Origin: Piscinibacter gummiphilus | GTDB lineage: Bacteria; Pseudomonadota; Gammaproteobacteria; Burkholderiales; Burkholderiaceae_C | DNA length: 64,000 nucleotides | NCBI RefSeq assembly: GCF_032681285.1 | Contig: NZ_CP136337.1 | Location: 136,977 to 200,976, forward strand | Direction: 5' to 3' | In this document: positions 39,365-47,757 of the stretch, one piece after another | Position numbering within the stretch: the stretch's first letter is position 1 | Layout of the letters: each line of letters opens with the position of its first letter | Position numbers and translations under genes: made by a program | The notes under the pieces: generated by a model | Databases searched by the model: none | What the model saw: the letters and a program-made list of their open reading frames with translations, nothing else | What the model was told of the DNA's origin: nothing

Positions 39365-39961
39365 ATGGACGGGCTTGTGTGCATCGACATTTCAAGCGGG
39401 ACGCGCACGGACATCCGTGAGAGCGAACTGCATTGGGAAAGCACGACGCTGACTGCGGCGTGGCTTTCGGCGGCCGTACGAGCCGGCACCGGCATGAAGG
39501 TGCAGTTGCCCTTCTCCCATCTGAAAGGTGCGTGCGGCGTCGCTGGGGTCGAGGGTGACATGCTGGTGGTCGTGATCTCGAAGGCGTCCCCATCGGAGTC
39601 GACTGGAGTGCTGACCCTTGGGGTCGCGCTGAACGATGGTGACGGGGCCCATCTGTGGCCGTTGCTTTGCAAAGGCGCCCCGTGCGGGCCGACGGCCGCA
39701 ACCCTCGATCAGCCAAGGGCTCCATGGTGTGCCTTCGCGCCGTGGCACAGCTTCGGAAATGGTGAAGACCTGAAGTGGGCTGTCGACCTGGCCAAGACCA
39801 TCTCGTGGATCTGGCTGACTCAACGTGGGTTGCTAACCATCGTGGACGAAGAAGCAGCGGCCGATCGCAACGAAGGAAGTTCCCAGGAGCCTACGTGGCG
39901 TGTGGTGATGAGAGGGCAACAGGAAGTCTGGAAAGCGATGCGAGGGAAGCAGAGCAAATGA
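39365..39961 (+). CDS. Unknown protein, plasmid-type
   Basis: A 198-residue protein from ATG 39365. Its first half alternates strands and helices (VCIDISSGTRTDIRESELHW; GDMLVVVISKASPSESTGV) and the middle is tryptophan-rich (WCAFAPWHSF...WAVDLAKTISWIWL). No family recognised. A TTG start at 39290 would add 25 residues rich in arginine and is less likely. It stands alone on the plus strand. Confidence 0.5.
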   Translation: MDGLVCIDISSGTRTDIRESELHWESTTLTAAWLSAAVRAGTGMKVQLPFSHLKGACGVAGVEGDMLVVVISKASPSESTGVLTLGVALNDGDGAHLWPLLCKGAPCGPTAATLDQPRAPWCAFAPWHSFGNGEDLKWAVDLAKTISWIWLTQRGLLTIVDEEAAADRNEGSSQEPTWRVVMRGQQEVWKAMRGKQSK

Positions 39962-40094
39962 GGAAGCGCGGCTTAGGATGGCGCGCTCAAGATGCGTGAA
40001 GGAGTCGATGCGTCGATCGACTTGCCAACGACTAGGACTTCACTTGAGGCCGGCAATCGGATACCTTTTGAAACATAACGATTCGGAGGTTGGA

Positions 40095-40409
40095 ATGCGA
40101 GGGAAGAGTTTTGCAGCCAGCGCATCGCTGGCAGTTCTGATGTGGACGGGTGTGGCTGCTGCTGCCCCGAACAAAGCGGATCAGGACGAACTGACAGCAG
40201 GGCGGTACTTTGTGACGGTGATGGCGACCAGCATCTGTGGGCTGCAACCATCGACAGCCCTCGGTGCCGAGCTCAGCCGGCATCCGATGGTGAAGTCCCT
40301 AGGCGATGCCTACGACAACACTGGGAAGACCCCTGTGCTCGACAACCTGCCCTGCGACCAACTGTCCAAGCTGCAGGTGGCTCGCGCCCCTAGTGGGTCT
40401 GGCAAGTAG
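40095..40409 (+). CDS. Small secreted protein of unknown function
   Basis: A 104-residue protein with a clear signal peptide (SFAASASLAVLMWTGVAAAA, cleaved near residue 23). The mature part has two cysteines (ICGLQ, LPCDQ) that could form a disulfide. CGGAGG lies six bases before the ATG. Family unknown. It precedes the MFS gene by about 90 bases, including a short inverted repeat CGCACC/GGTGCG near 40425. Confidence 0.65.
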   Translation: MRGKSFAASASLAVLMWTGVAAAAPNKADQDELTAGRYFVTVMATSICGLQPSTALGAELSRHPMVKSLGDAYDNTGKTPVLDNLPCDQLSKLQVARAPSGSGK

Positions 40410-40501
40410 CTCCGCTTGATCTGCGGAGGAGGTGCGAGCACGCCGTGAGGCGTGGGCTCTGTTACGCTGCCGTCGACGCAACATGCCCCTGAGGCGAGAC
40501 G

Positions 40502-41752
40502 TTGAGCACCGAGCCTGAACGGACAGCGAGTCTCAAAGCGCACCTGGTGGTGACATCGGCGGCCGTTGCTGCCTTCTCGCCTCTCTACTGCCTCCAGGCG
40601 CTGTACCCAGCGATCTCGACGCGCTTCTCAGGCGACGTGGGGTTGGCGGCATCGCTTCTGACGACGACAACGCTGGCGTTGGCGGTCGTTTCGCTCATTT
40701 CAGGTCGGCCCGCCGCGGCGCACGGTCCGCGAGCCGCAGTGCTTTGGGCCTTGATGTCGACGGTCGTGTCGACAGTTGGCTTGGGCCTGGCCGACAGCAC
40801 TTCCATCCTCATCTGTTGGCGCCTCGTCCAAGGCGTGACGATCGCAGTCGGGTTGTCGTCCCTCATCAGCAGCCTTGGGATGCTCGCGCCCACGGGAGCT
40901 GCGTCGTTGGCCTCGAGCTATTCCACTGGAATCATTTTGGGAGGGATCCTCGGCCGATTGGTGCCAGCCGCTTTGATGGACTGGGGCTGGACGCCGGCAT
41001 TCATGGCCTTCGCCTTGATCCAAGGCTTGCTGATGGCCGTGGTTTGGTGGGCTTTGCCTCGGTCGGACATGAGCGAAGACCGAGTGGTGAAGTTGGAGCC
41101 CATCCAGCAGTGGTTGAAATCGCTACTGCCAGTTTTCAGAAATGACATACCTCATCTGGCCGTGGGTGGCGCTGTGCTCATGATTTCTCAAGCGGCAGCG
41201 ACGAGCATGGTGTCAATTCACTTATCCCAAGAACCATTCAATTGGTCAACTGCACAGTTGGGCTTGCTTTATCTGGTATTCGCTCCGGCTTTGGTTGTCG
41301 TTAGATTCGTGCCTGGTTTGATACAGCGGATTGGGCCCCTGTGGTTACAAGTCCTTGCAACTAACCTCCTACTTGCGGGGTTGCTAACCACGCTGGGTGG
41401 GGGTAGTGGACAAATTGTGGCGGGCATGGCCATCTTTTGTGCGGCCGTCTTCACCTCACAGACCGTCTTCGCCTACCTGCTCAACACAGTCGATCCGAGC
41501 GTTAGGCAGAAAGCAAGCTCCTGCTATCTGGCGAGTTATTACCTCGGTGCATCGATAGGAGCAGCTGCACCAGCGACGGTGTGGAACGAATATGGATGGC
41601 CAGGTACCGTGGCGTTGGTGGTACTGGTTCAACTGGCTGGCGCAGTCCTTGCCTTCGGTTTCATCCGGCGACGGCAAAGTGTGTTGGCCGAAAGCCACAG
41701 GGATGGGGGTATTTCGGCAATGCCTAACGCGGGAGACACACGCCAGCCTTAA
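40502..41752 (+). CDS. Major facilitator superfamily transporter
   Basis: A 416-residue inner-membrane protein with about 12 hydrophobic segments and the general plan of MFS drug or metabolite exporters (related to the YnfM/arabinose-efflux-like group). The loop between segments 2 and 3 reads GRPAAAHGPRAA, a degenerate form of the MFS A motif. Translation starts at a TTG (40502) preceded by GAGGCGAGA. It is the first of a plus-strand series with the dioxygenase at 41802, 50 bases apart. Substrate unknown. Confidence 0.82.
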   Translation: MSTEPERTASLKAHLVVTSAAVAAFSPLYCLQALYPAISTRFSGDVGLAASLLTTTTLALAVVSLISGRPAAAHGPRAAVLWALMSTVVSTVGLGLADSTSILICWRLVQGVTIAVGLSSLISSLGMLAPTGAASLASSYSTGIILGGILGRLVPAALMDWGWTPAFMAFALIQGLLMAVVWWALPRSDMSEDRVVKLEPIQQWLKSLLPVFRNDIPHLAVGGAVLMISQAAATSMVSIHLSQEPFNWSTAQLGLLYLVFAPALVVVRFVPGLIQRIGPLWLQVLATNLLLAGLLTTLGGGSGQIVAGMAIFCAAVFTSQTVFAYLLNTVDPSVRQKASSCYLASYYLGASIGAAAPATVWNEYGWPGTVALVVLVQLAGAVLAFGFIRRRQSVLAESHRDGGISAMPNAGDTRQP

Positions 41753-41801
41753 GCTCCGCCCGCGAATACCCAGTTAATACTGACAAATACTGGTGAGGGC
41801 C

Positions 41802-42812
41802 ATGGGTGCAGATTTATCAAAGGCGGGCGTAGTCGTTCTATCTGAACCTGCGCAATGGGTCAGACACGCCGACCTAATACTCAAGATCATCTCCAGACTC
41901 CACTCCAACCCAGAGCGCCACGAAGAGATTCGGCCGCTTGGCGATCAGGACTGGAGGTCGATAAGGCGATTCCTGCTGGACAACGTGCCCGGCATGAAGG
42001 AATTCAGTGACAGCATCGGCCAGGCGCTCAAACAACACGTCGCGGTGTACCTGTCGAGCGTGGGTATCAAAGACTTCTCTCCAAGCGAACGCGCGATCCT
42101 TGCGTACGCAGCTTGCCTGTGCCTCGGCAACCCAACGCCAACCGACTCGAAGCAGGTGATATGGGACGTGAAGGCAAGGGCTCGCGAGAGCCAGTACATC
42201 ACCACCTTCTCAGAGACCGATCACGAGGCTGCGTACCACACGGACACGCAGTATTTCCCGGTGCCAGAGCGGCTGTTTGCCCTTTACTGCATCCAGCCGG
42301 CGCGCTGCAACGGGGGCCACTCGAGCATCCTCGACGCTCGGGCCTTGCGGGAAGATCTGAAGCAGAACCACCCGCGACTCCTGGAGGCGCTGACCAGCAA
42401 GACGTTCCCATTTCGGGTGCCGTCCGCTTTCGCGTCGTCACTTGATCCAGGCCTTGCCGATGTGACACTGGCGCCGATCTTCTCTTCTGACGTCTTCATG
42501 AGGTACCGGCTCGACATGCTGGAGAAGGGCTTCCAGTGCGTGCCTGAGCTGCACGACAGTGAGGCGCGGTGGGCGATCGACCAGCTCGAGAAGCTGATCA
42601 AGAAGACTCCGAATCAAGCGGAGTTCTTCATGGCAGAGGACTCGATGGTTCTTGTCGACAACCACCTTGCTCTTCACGCGCGCACAGCCTTCTCTGACCA
42701 TGAGAGGCACCTGGTTCGTATCCGAATGAGGACCGAAGATCAGACGGTCAACAATGGCAAGGCGAGGATGATTCAACGTCGGGTGGAACAAGCACAACGA
42801 GTTCACAGCTGA
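41802..42812 (+). CDS. TauD/TfdA-like Fe(II)/2-oxoglutarate dioxygenase
   Basis: A 336-residue protein with the iron facial triad of the clavaminate synthase/TauD clan: the HTD pair in AYHTDTQYFP (about residue 144) and the distal histidine in DNHLALHARTAF, followed by HERHLVRIRMR, the usual arginine that binds 2-oxoglutarate. Such enzymes hydroxylate or desulfonate small molecules. ATG 41802 is preceded by GTGAGGG; a GTG three codons earlier is possible. The MFS transporter is just upstream, suggesting joint handling of one compound. Confidence 0.85.
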   Translation: MGADLSKAGVVVLSEPAQWVRHADLILKIISRLHSNPERHEEIRPLGDQDWRSIRRFLLDNVPGMKEFSDSIGQALKQHVAVYLSSVGIKDFSPSERAILAYAACLCLGNPTPTDSKQVIWDVKARARESQYITTFSETDHEAAYHTDTQYFPVPERLFALYCIQPARCNGGHSSILDARALREDLKQNHPRLLEALTSKTFPFRVPSAFASSLDPGLADVTLAPIFSSDVFMRYRLDMLEKGFQCVPELHDSEARWAIDQLEKLIKKTPNQAEFFMAEDSMVLVDNHLALHARTAFSDHERHLVRIRMRTEDQTVNNGKARMIQRRVEQAQRVHS

Positions 42813-42893
42813 CGAACAGAATCACTAGCGAAGCGTGCTAGCTCGCAACCTTAAATCTCCGCACGAAGTGCGGACAACAATAGAGGTGCACGT

Positions 42894-44012
42894 TTGAAAA
42901 CCATAGCTCGTTGGTGCGCAGCATTCATGCTGTCGGCAGTCGGTGCCGCCAGTGCGCAAATCGTAATTGGCCAGACGTCCGGGTACACCGGCAGCGTCGC
43001 GGCTTCTGTGAACGAAATTCAGCTTGGGGCAAAGCTCTACATCGACGCAGTGAACGCGGAAGGCGGGATTGCGGGGCAACAGATCGAGCTGCGTTCGAAA
43101 GACGACAAGTTCCAGGTTCCATTGGCGGTCGAGAACGCAAAAGCGTTGATTGCCGACCCCAAGGTAGTTGCGCTCTTCCTCAATCGTGGAACGCCGCATG
43201 CACAGGCCCTGATGCCGCTGCTGATGGAAGGGAAGATCCCGCTCGTCGCGCCGTCGACGGGCGCGATGGCACTCCACAAGCCGGTGCATCCGTACATCTT
43301 CAACGTTCGGGCCACCTATCAGCGGGAGGCAGAGCACGTCATCCGCCATCTCGGGATGGGCGGGCTCGAACGGGTGGGCATCATGTTCGTGGACGACTCG
43401 TTCGGCGAAGACGCCGCACAGGGCGCATTGAAGGTGTTCAAGGAAGCTGCCAAGGCGCCGGCGTTCACAGAAAAAATCAGCCGGACCAAGCCTGACTACA
43501 CCGCCGCCGCGGAGCGTGTGAAAGCCACGAAACCGCTGGGCGTGCTGATTGTCGGCTCGCAGGACTCGGTAATCGCGGGCATCAAGGCTATTCGTGCAGC
43601 TGGGTCTCTGACGCGCGTTGCGACACTCTCAAACAATGCGGCGGCCGGCTTCGTGGACAAGCTCGGCGAGTTCGGGCCCGGGACGATCGTCTCTCAGGTT
43701 TTTCCTGGGGAACGAAAGTTGGCGGCGCCAATGATTGCCGAGCTCGTGCGACTTGCGCAGGCGGCCAAGGCCAAGACGGTGACGCCGGCCATGGTCGAAG
43801 GGTTCGCTGGGGCGAAGGTACTCGTGGCGGCCTTGCGCAAAGCAGCGAAGGACAGCAAAGAGGTGAATCGCGCGAGTCTGAAGAAGGCTCTTGAGGGCAT
43901 GAGTCACGTCGACATTGGCGGACTCGAGATCAACTACAGCCCGACAGATCACACTGGCTTGGACTACGCAGATTTGAGCATCATCGGTGACGACGGAACT
44001 TTTAGACGCTAG
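42894..44012 (+). CDS. LivK-like periplasmic solute receptor (A)
   Basis: A 372-residue periplasmic binding protein of the Peripla_BP_6 family. Signal peptide about residues 1-21 (FMLSAVGAASAQ). Conserved parts are IVIGQTSGYTG, LYIDAVNAEGGIAGQQIEL, LVAPSTGAMALH and the C-terminal GLDYADLSIIGDDG. In classical ABC systems such proteins bind branched-chain amino acids or aromatic acids, but no permease or ATPase genes are near. It starts at TTG 42894. It is about 38% similar by eye in layout to the 47758 protein. A receptor for a sensor kinase is one possibility. Confidence 0.88.
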   Translation: MKTIARWCAAFMLSAVGAASAQIVIGQTSGYTGSVAASVNEIQLGAKLYIDAVNAEGGIAGQQIELRSKDDKFQVPLAVENAKALIADPKVVALFLNRGTPHAQALMPLLMEGKIPLVAPSTGAMALHKPVHPYIFNVRATYQREAEHVIRHLGMGGLERVGIMFVDDSFGEDAAQGALKVFKEAAKAPAFTEKISRTKPDYTAAAERVKATKPLGVLIVGSQDSVIAGIKAIRAAGSLTRVATLSNNAAAGFVDKLGEFGPGTIVSQVFPGERKLAAPMIAELVRLAQAAKAKTVTPAMVEGFAGAKVLVAALRKAAKDSKEVNRASLKKALEGMSHVDIGGLEINYSPTDHTGLDYADLSIIGDDGTFRR

Positions 44013-44176
44013 ATCGAGGTTCTGTGGTCGAGCTGATTGACATTAGTTGTGGGAATTCAACGGGTCGGTAGCCGACACCTCGGCGAATCTGCACCCTCGG
44101 TAGCACCCGCAGGTCGTTGAGACGGCCTGACGGGAGCGCACCACCTCGCAAGGCCTCCAAAAAGAGTCGAGGGCAC
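44013..44176. other. Intergenic region, no gene seen
   Basis: Short gap between the solute receptor and the OmpA-like gene, no hairpin or repeat of note. An open reading frame extends 20 codons upstream of 44177 but without a ribosome site. Confidence 0.35.
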
Positions 44177-44887
44177 ATGGTCAGAATCATGATGCCAGGG
44201 ACAAACCTGGCCGCTGCCGTCAGCAGATCCAGTTGGAGAGGGGCGAAGTTGCTAGGCATCGCCGTAACTTCGGTGACGGTCGCACTTCATCTCCAGTTAG
44301 ATGTTTCTGCTGCTCCCTCACCGAGCGCAGTTGAGGCGTTGACAGGACGGTCTCTTTGCACCCGCGATGCGGTGGAGCTGGCAAAAACGCCCGGCACATT
44401 GAGACGGGTGGCTGATTCGTGCCGAGACTTCCCCGACCTCGCAATTCTTGCGGTGTCAAAGTTGAACGGTCTTCCTCCCCCAAAGCCTTTGTCGGCGCTC
44501 AACAAGGGTCAGCTCAAAGCGGGAGCCTTCGGCGAGAGTCATAGCGCGGACATCGCAATATTCTTCGGGGTAGGGGAGAGTTACCCGACAGACGAGGGTC
44601 TGCATGCACTGCGAACGTTCATTGATCAACTGAACGCCGGTGGTGGCGTCGTCAAATCGGTGTTCGTTCTGGGAAGTGCGGATGCAGCGGAGGCTGACAC
44701 TCAGCTCGGCCGGCCCCTCGCAACCAGGAGAGCCGCAGTGCTCCACGACTACCTTGTCGCCGCAGGTGTCGAGAAGCAGGCCATCACAGTCGCAATAGCA
44801 ACGGGGCGCGGTACCGAAGGCCGGCCATCACCGGCAGACCGAATGGCGAAAGCCGTGGTGGTACTGCAGAAGCAGGCTGCTCAATAA
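44177..44887 (+). CDS. OmpA-like periplasmic/outer-membrane-associated protein
   Basis: A 236-residue protein with an N-terminal membrane or signal segment (LLGIAVTSVTVALHLQL) and a C-terminal OmpA-like peptidoglycan-binding domain (about 135-225): DIAIFFGVGESYPTDEG, SVFVLGSADAAEAD and LATRRAAVLHDYLVAAGV, with the arginine-alanine pair typical of OmpA_C. Such domains tether proteins to the cell wall. ATG 44177 follows a GAGGG. A strong terminator follows. Its presence between solute-receptor genes suggests a cell-envelope accessory role. Confidence 0.68.
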   Translation: MVRIMMPGTNLAAAVSRSSWRGAKLLGIAVTSVTVALHLQLDVSAAPSPSAVEALTGRSLCTRDAVELAKTPGTLRRVADSCRDFPDLAILAVSKLNGLPPPKPLSALNKGQLKAGAFGESHSADIAIFFGVGESYPTDEGLHALRTFIDQLNAGGGVVKSVFVLGSADAAEADTQLGRPLATRRAAVLHDYLVAAGVEKQAITVAIATGRGTEGRPSPADRMAKAVVVLQKQAAQ

Positions 44888-44889
44888 GG

Positions 44890-44916
44890 AAGGGCCCCTT
44901 GAGGGGCCCTTTTTAA
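44890..44916 (+). terminator. Rho-independent terminator after the OmpA-like gene
   Basis: A 7-bp stem GGGCCCC/GGGGCCC with loop TTGA followed by TTTTTAA. It also lies at the 3' end of the convergent Bug gene that ends at 44919, so it may serve both strands. Confidence 0.9.
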
Positions 44917-44918
44917 CT

Positions 44919-45911
44919 TCACGGGGCGATCAACACGTCTGCCCAGTAGTCGATCTCGCCTGCCACGAAGCGCTTGTGCTTGCGGGGCTTGAGTCGCTTG
45001 TCCTTGACCACTACAGCGCCAGTGGACTCCTGCGCCTGAATGAACTGGGGGTCACTCGCGACGGAACGCACCAGGTCATTCAAGTACTCCTGGACGCGGG
45101 CCGGAGTCCTCTTAGGAGCGGACAAACCAAACCAGACGGTGATCTCCATCTCGTTGAGGCCCAACTCGGAAAATGTTGGGATATTGCTCAGCGCAGGGAT
45201 GTTCACACGGTCCTGAGCTGTGACGCCGTATGCACGGACCTGCGTATTGGTAGGCAGGTAAGTTGCCGAGGCGTTGGCAGCGTCACAGACCATGTCGACC
45301 CGCCCCGCGCTCACGTCGACGACCGCCGGTGCATTGCCGGTGTAGACGCGCTCGCTGATGGTCTGGTTGATGGCACGTTGAAACAGCAGACCACAGAGGT
45401 GAGATGCGGATCCAGCACCAGCATGAGCAATCGTGGCAGCGGACTGATTGTCCCGGAGCCATTGCTGCAGGCCGGTAAACGTCGAGGGCAAGGTGGAACG
45501 CGCAATGAGGGTCATGGGCACCTCTTCCAGGAGCCCGAGATACGAAAAGCTCTTGAGCGTGTCGTAGGGCAGGCCTTGGTACAACGACGGTGCGACCGCA
45601 AAGGCAATGTTGTGAAGGAGAAGCACGGAACCGTCAGCGGGCCCACTGGCGACCTGGGCCGCGCCGAGGGTGCCTCCAGACCCACCGACATTGGCGATCG
45701 TGAAGGTGAGACCTGGATCGATACGCTGCGCGGTGTCGATGAAGGCTCGGGCAATCTTGTCAGTGGGTCCGCCGGCGGCAAACGGAACGACAAGTGTGAT
45801 CTGTCGTGGAACGTAGGAAGGTGCAGCCTGCGCCTGGTGTGTGGCCAGACAGCCGACGGCAAACAAGGAAGTAGCCGCCACGAGGCGGTTGAGGATGGAT
45901 TTGAATCTCAT
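44919..45911 (-). CDS. Bug/TctC-family solute receptor (A)
   Basis: A 330-residue periplasmic receptor of the tripartite tricarboxylate transporter (TTT) type. Signal peptide about 1-29 (VAATSLFAVGCLATHQAQA). Family features are the PFAAGGPTDKIAR loop, GSGGTLGAAQVA, HAGAGSASHLCGLLFQ and the VWFGLSAPKRTPARV late segment. These proteins bind carboxylates or aromatic acids and deliver them to TctAB or to sensor kinases. No TctA or TctB is nearby. Start ATG 45911 gives the signal peptide; the frame extends 32 codons further. Confidence 0.88.
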   Translation of the reverse strand: MRFKSILNRLVAATSLFAVGCLATHQAQAAPSYVPRQITLVVPFAAGGPTDKIARAFIDTAQRIDPGLTFTIANVGGSGGTLGAAQVASGPADGSVLLLHNIAFAVAPSLYQGLPYDTLKSFSYLGLLEEVPMTLIARSTLPSTFTGLQQWLRDNQSAATIAHAGAGSASHLCGLLFQRAINQTISERVYTGNAPAVVDVSAGRVDMVCDAANASATYLPTNTQVRAYGVTAQDRVNIPALSNIPTFSELGLNEMEITVWFGLSAPKRTPARVQEYLNDLVRSVASDPQFIQAQESTGAVVVKDKRLKPRKHKRFVAGEIDYWADVLIAP

Positions 45912-46089
45912 GTTGTTGATGCTTGCTGTGGTTGAACAGGAGTAGTGCGCGCCCTGACTTAGAAGGCGCATTTCCAAGGCGGCCTCATCAAGCACCACCA
46001 AGAGCAACCGAAAGCCTCGGGGCTATCGGATCGCAGGCATAACGACACATACGAGCGGCCACGCCCTCGATGGTCGACAAGGAGGCGGG

Positions 46090-47088
46090 TCAGTTTGGGG
46101 CGCGGAGCGTCTCTGTCCAATGTTGGATCTGGGACGCCACGAACCGCTTGTGAATTGCGGGCGTGAGCCGAGCGTCGCGAGTGACGATCGCCCCGAGAGC
46201 CTCTTGCTCGCGGACGAATGCAGGGTCCTCGACGACGCGCCTGAGGAGCGCGTTGAGACGGGCAACATCTTCCTCGGCCGTTCCCTTCGGTGCGGCCAGT
46301 GCAAACCAAACTGAGATCTCCGCGTCCTTGAGCCCTACTTCACGAGCGGTAGGGACGGACCGCCAGGGCTCCTGAAGAAGACGAGCCGCCGATGTCACCG
46401 CGTACGCATGCACTGACCTTGCGTTGACCTGGATGCCCGCGCTAGTCGTTGCATCGCAGAGAAGATCGACGTTGCCGCTCAACAGATCTGCAGTAGCCGG
46501 GGCATTGCCCTTGTAGGTCTTCTGATCCAGCGCGACGTTCCAAGCGCGCTGGAACAACAGACCACAAAGGTGGGACGCTGACCCGGTGCCGGCGTGAGCG
46601 ATGACGGGCCGGCGCGCGGAAGGGTCGTTGAGCAGTCGCTTGAGACCGGCAGCGGTGGCAGGTAGGCCGTTGCGTCCGATCAGTGTCATCGGCACCTCTT
46701 GGAGCATGCCGATGTGGACGAAGTCCTCCAGCGTGTCGTAGGGAAGGTCCTTGTAAAGCGCAGGCGCAGCGCTCATCGCGATGTTCTGCAACAAGAGGAC
46801 TGAGCCGTCGGCCGGAGATCGAGCAACCCTCGCCGCCCCAAGGGTACCGCCCTGGCCCCCTACGTTTTCGATCCGGATCACCTGCTCCGGTTGCTGTCGT
46901 GCAACCGCATCCGCAAAGGCGTGAGCGATGCGATCGGTCGGGCCACCTGGGGCGAAGGGAACAACGAGGGTGATCGGTGCGGGCCCGGCCATGGCAGATG
47001 GCGCATTGGCGATGAGGAGCGCGGCAGATACAGCGAGTGCGCGCAGGAACGTGACAACCGATGGGACGGTGACGTAGGGCTTTTTCAT
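46090..47088 (-). CDS. Bug/TctC-family solute receptor (B)
   Basis: A 332-residue relative of the 44919 protein with a signal peptide (about 1-34) and the same family landmarks (PFAPGGPTDRIAH, GGQGGTLGAARVA, HAGTGSASHLCGLLFQ, VWFALAAPKGT). It is transcribed toward the 44919 gene with a 178-base gap. The shared GSASHLCGLL motif in all three Bug proteins here points to one subgroup with similar ligands. Confidence 0.88.
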   Translation of the reverse strand: MKKPYVTVPSVVTFLRALAVSAALLIANAPSAMAGPAPITLVVPFAPGGPTDRIAHAFADAVARQQPEQVIRIENVGGQGGTLGAARVARSPADGSVLLLQNIAMSAAPALYKDLPYDTLEDFVHIGMLQEVPMTLIGRNGLPATAAGLKRLLNDPSARRPVIAHAGTGSASHLCGLLFQRAWNVALDQKTYKGNAPATADLLSGNVDLLCDATTSAGIQVNARSVHAYAVTSAARLLQEPWRSVPTAREVGLKDAEISVWFALAAPKGTAEEDVARLNALLRRVVEDPAFVREQEALGAIVTRDARLTPAIHKRFVASQIQHWTETLRAPN

Positions 47089-47241
47089 GGTTCCTGGTGC
47101 GGTGCCGAACGCATCCAGCGCGAATCCGGCGCCTGTCTTTTTGGAGCGGCCAGATTACGGGAACAAAAGTGCACTTCAAATCAGCCAAAGGGCTGAAATT
47201 GCAATTCGCTAACGTCGAGATTTCACAGAGAAGAACGACGG

Positions 47242-47583
47242 CTAGGTCTTGTCGGTCTTCGTGTCGAAGTGATGAACGATTGCTGAAGAGACCAGCGCAT
47301 TGAGCGAGGTCTTGCGTGACTTGACCGCCTTGCGCAGAGCGTCATGCACGTCCTGAGGCATGACAACTTGCCGTGGGACGTACTCTGGCTTGTCTGGGCC
47401 ACGCGTCTTTCGACGCCGCTCCAACGTGAGCGTTGTGAGGTTGGTCGCTGCGATGGCCTCGAGCACGAGGCGTGTGATGTCGCCGTAAACGCGAACCCGC
47501 TTGACCAAGTGGTTCTCAGCCTTTTGGCTGAGCAAGACGCTCACTCTTCTGGTTTTTAATTTCTCGGCCGACGGTTCGCTCAT
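47242..47583 (-). CDS. Small ribbon-helix-helix-like regulator
   Basis: A 113-residue basic protein with two short segments that look like ribbon-helix-helix units: KTRRVSVLLSQKAENHLVKRVR at about 8-30 (given in part) and RQVVMPQDVHDALRKAVKSR near 79-98, each strand followed by amphipathic helix. That suggests a tandem or extended RHH repressor. ATG 47583 was chosen because the upstream 33 residues are arginine/glycine rich without family look. The gene lies beside two copies of a palindrome (47671-47722), the natural operator candidate, between it and the receptor gene at 47758. Confidence 0.5.
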   Translation of the reverse strand: MSEPSAEKLKTRRVSVLLSQKAENHLVKRVRVYGDITRLVLEAIAATNLTTLTLERRRKTRGPDKPEYVPRQVVMPQDVHDALRKAVKSRKTSLNALVSSAIVHHFDTKTDKT

Positions 47584-47670
47584 CCGGCGAATTTTCCCAC
47601 CGGCACGCCCCCCATGAGGGGTCCGACAGGGCTGAAGCCACCCGCTGCCAACTTCGGCGCGACCTTGTGC

Positions 47671-47722
47671 GCATGAATTCATGCGTACACTTCTGGTCTT
47701 ATGTGCATGAATTCATGTACAT
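47671..47722. promoter_or_regulatory. Twin palindromic operators GCATGAATTCATG
   Basis: GCATGAATTCATGC at 47671-47684 and GCATGAATTCATG at 47705-47717 have centres 34 bp apart, just over three helical turns. The second lies in a longer imperfect palindrome (ATGTGCATGAATTCATGTAC...AT, 47700-47723). They stand in the divergent promoter between the RHH-like gene and the LivK-Bug-kinase operon, 40 bases before its start, where a bound repressor would control both. Confidence 0.7.
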
Positions 47723-47757
47723 AAGCGTTTTTCCACTTCTATTGTGAAAGGGACCAG

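Noticed and set aside
39070..39672. 200-residue frame on the minus strand
   Set aside because: Overlaps the plus-strand gene 39365-39961 and the 18-bp repeat; composition (Pro, Ser, Arg) is that of an antisense shadow.
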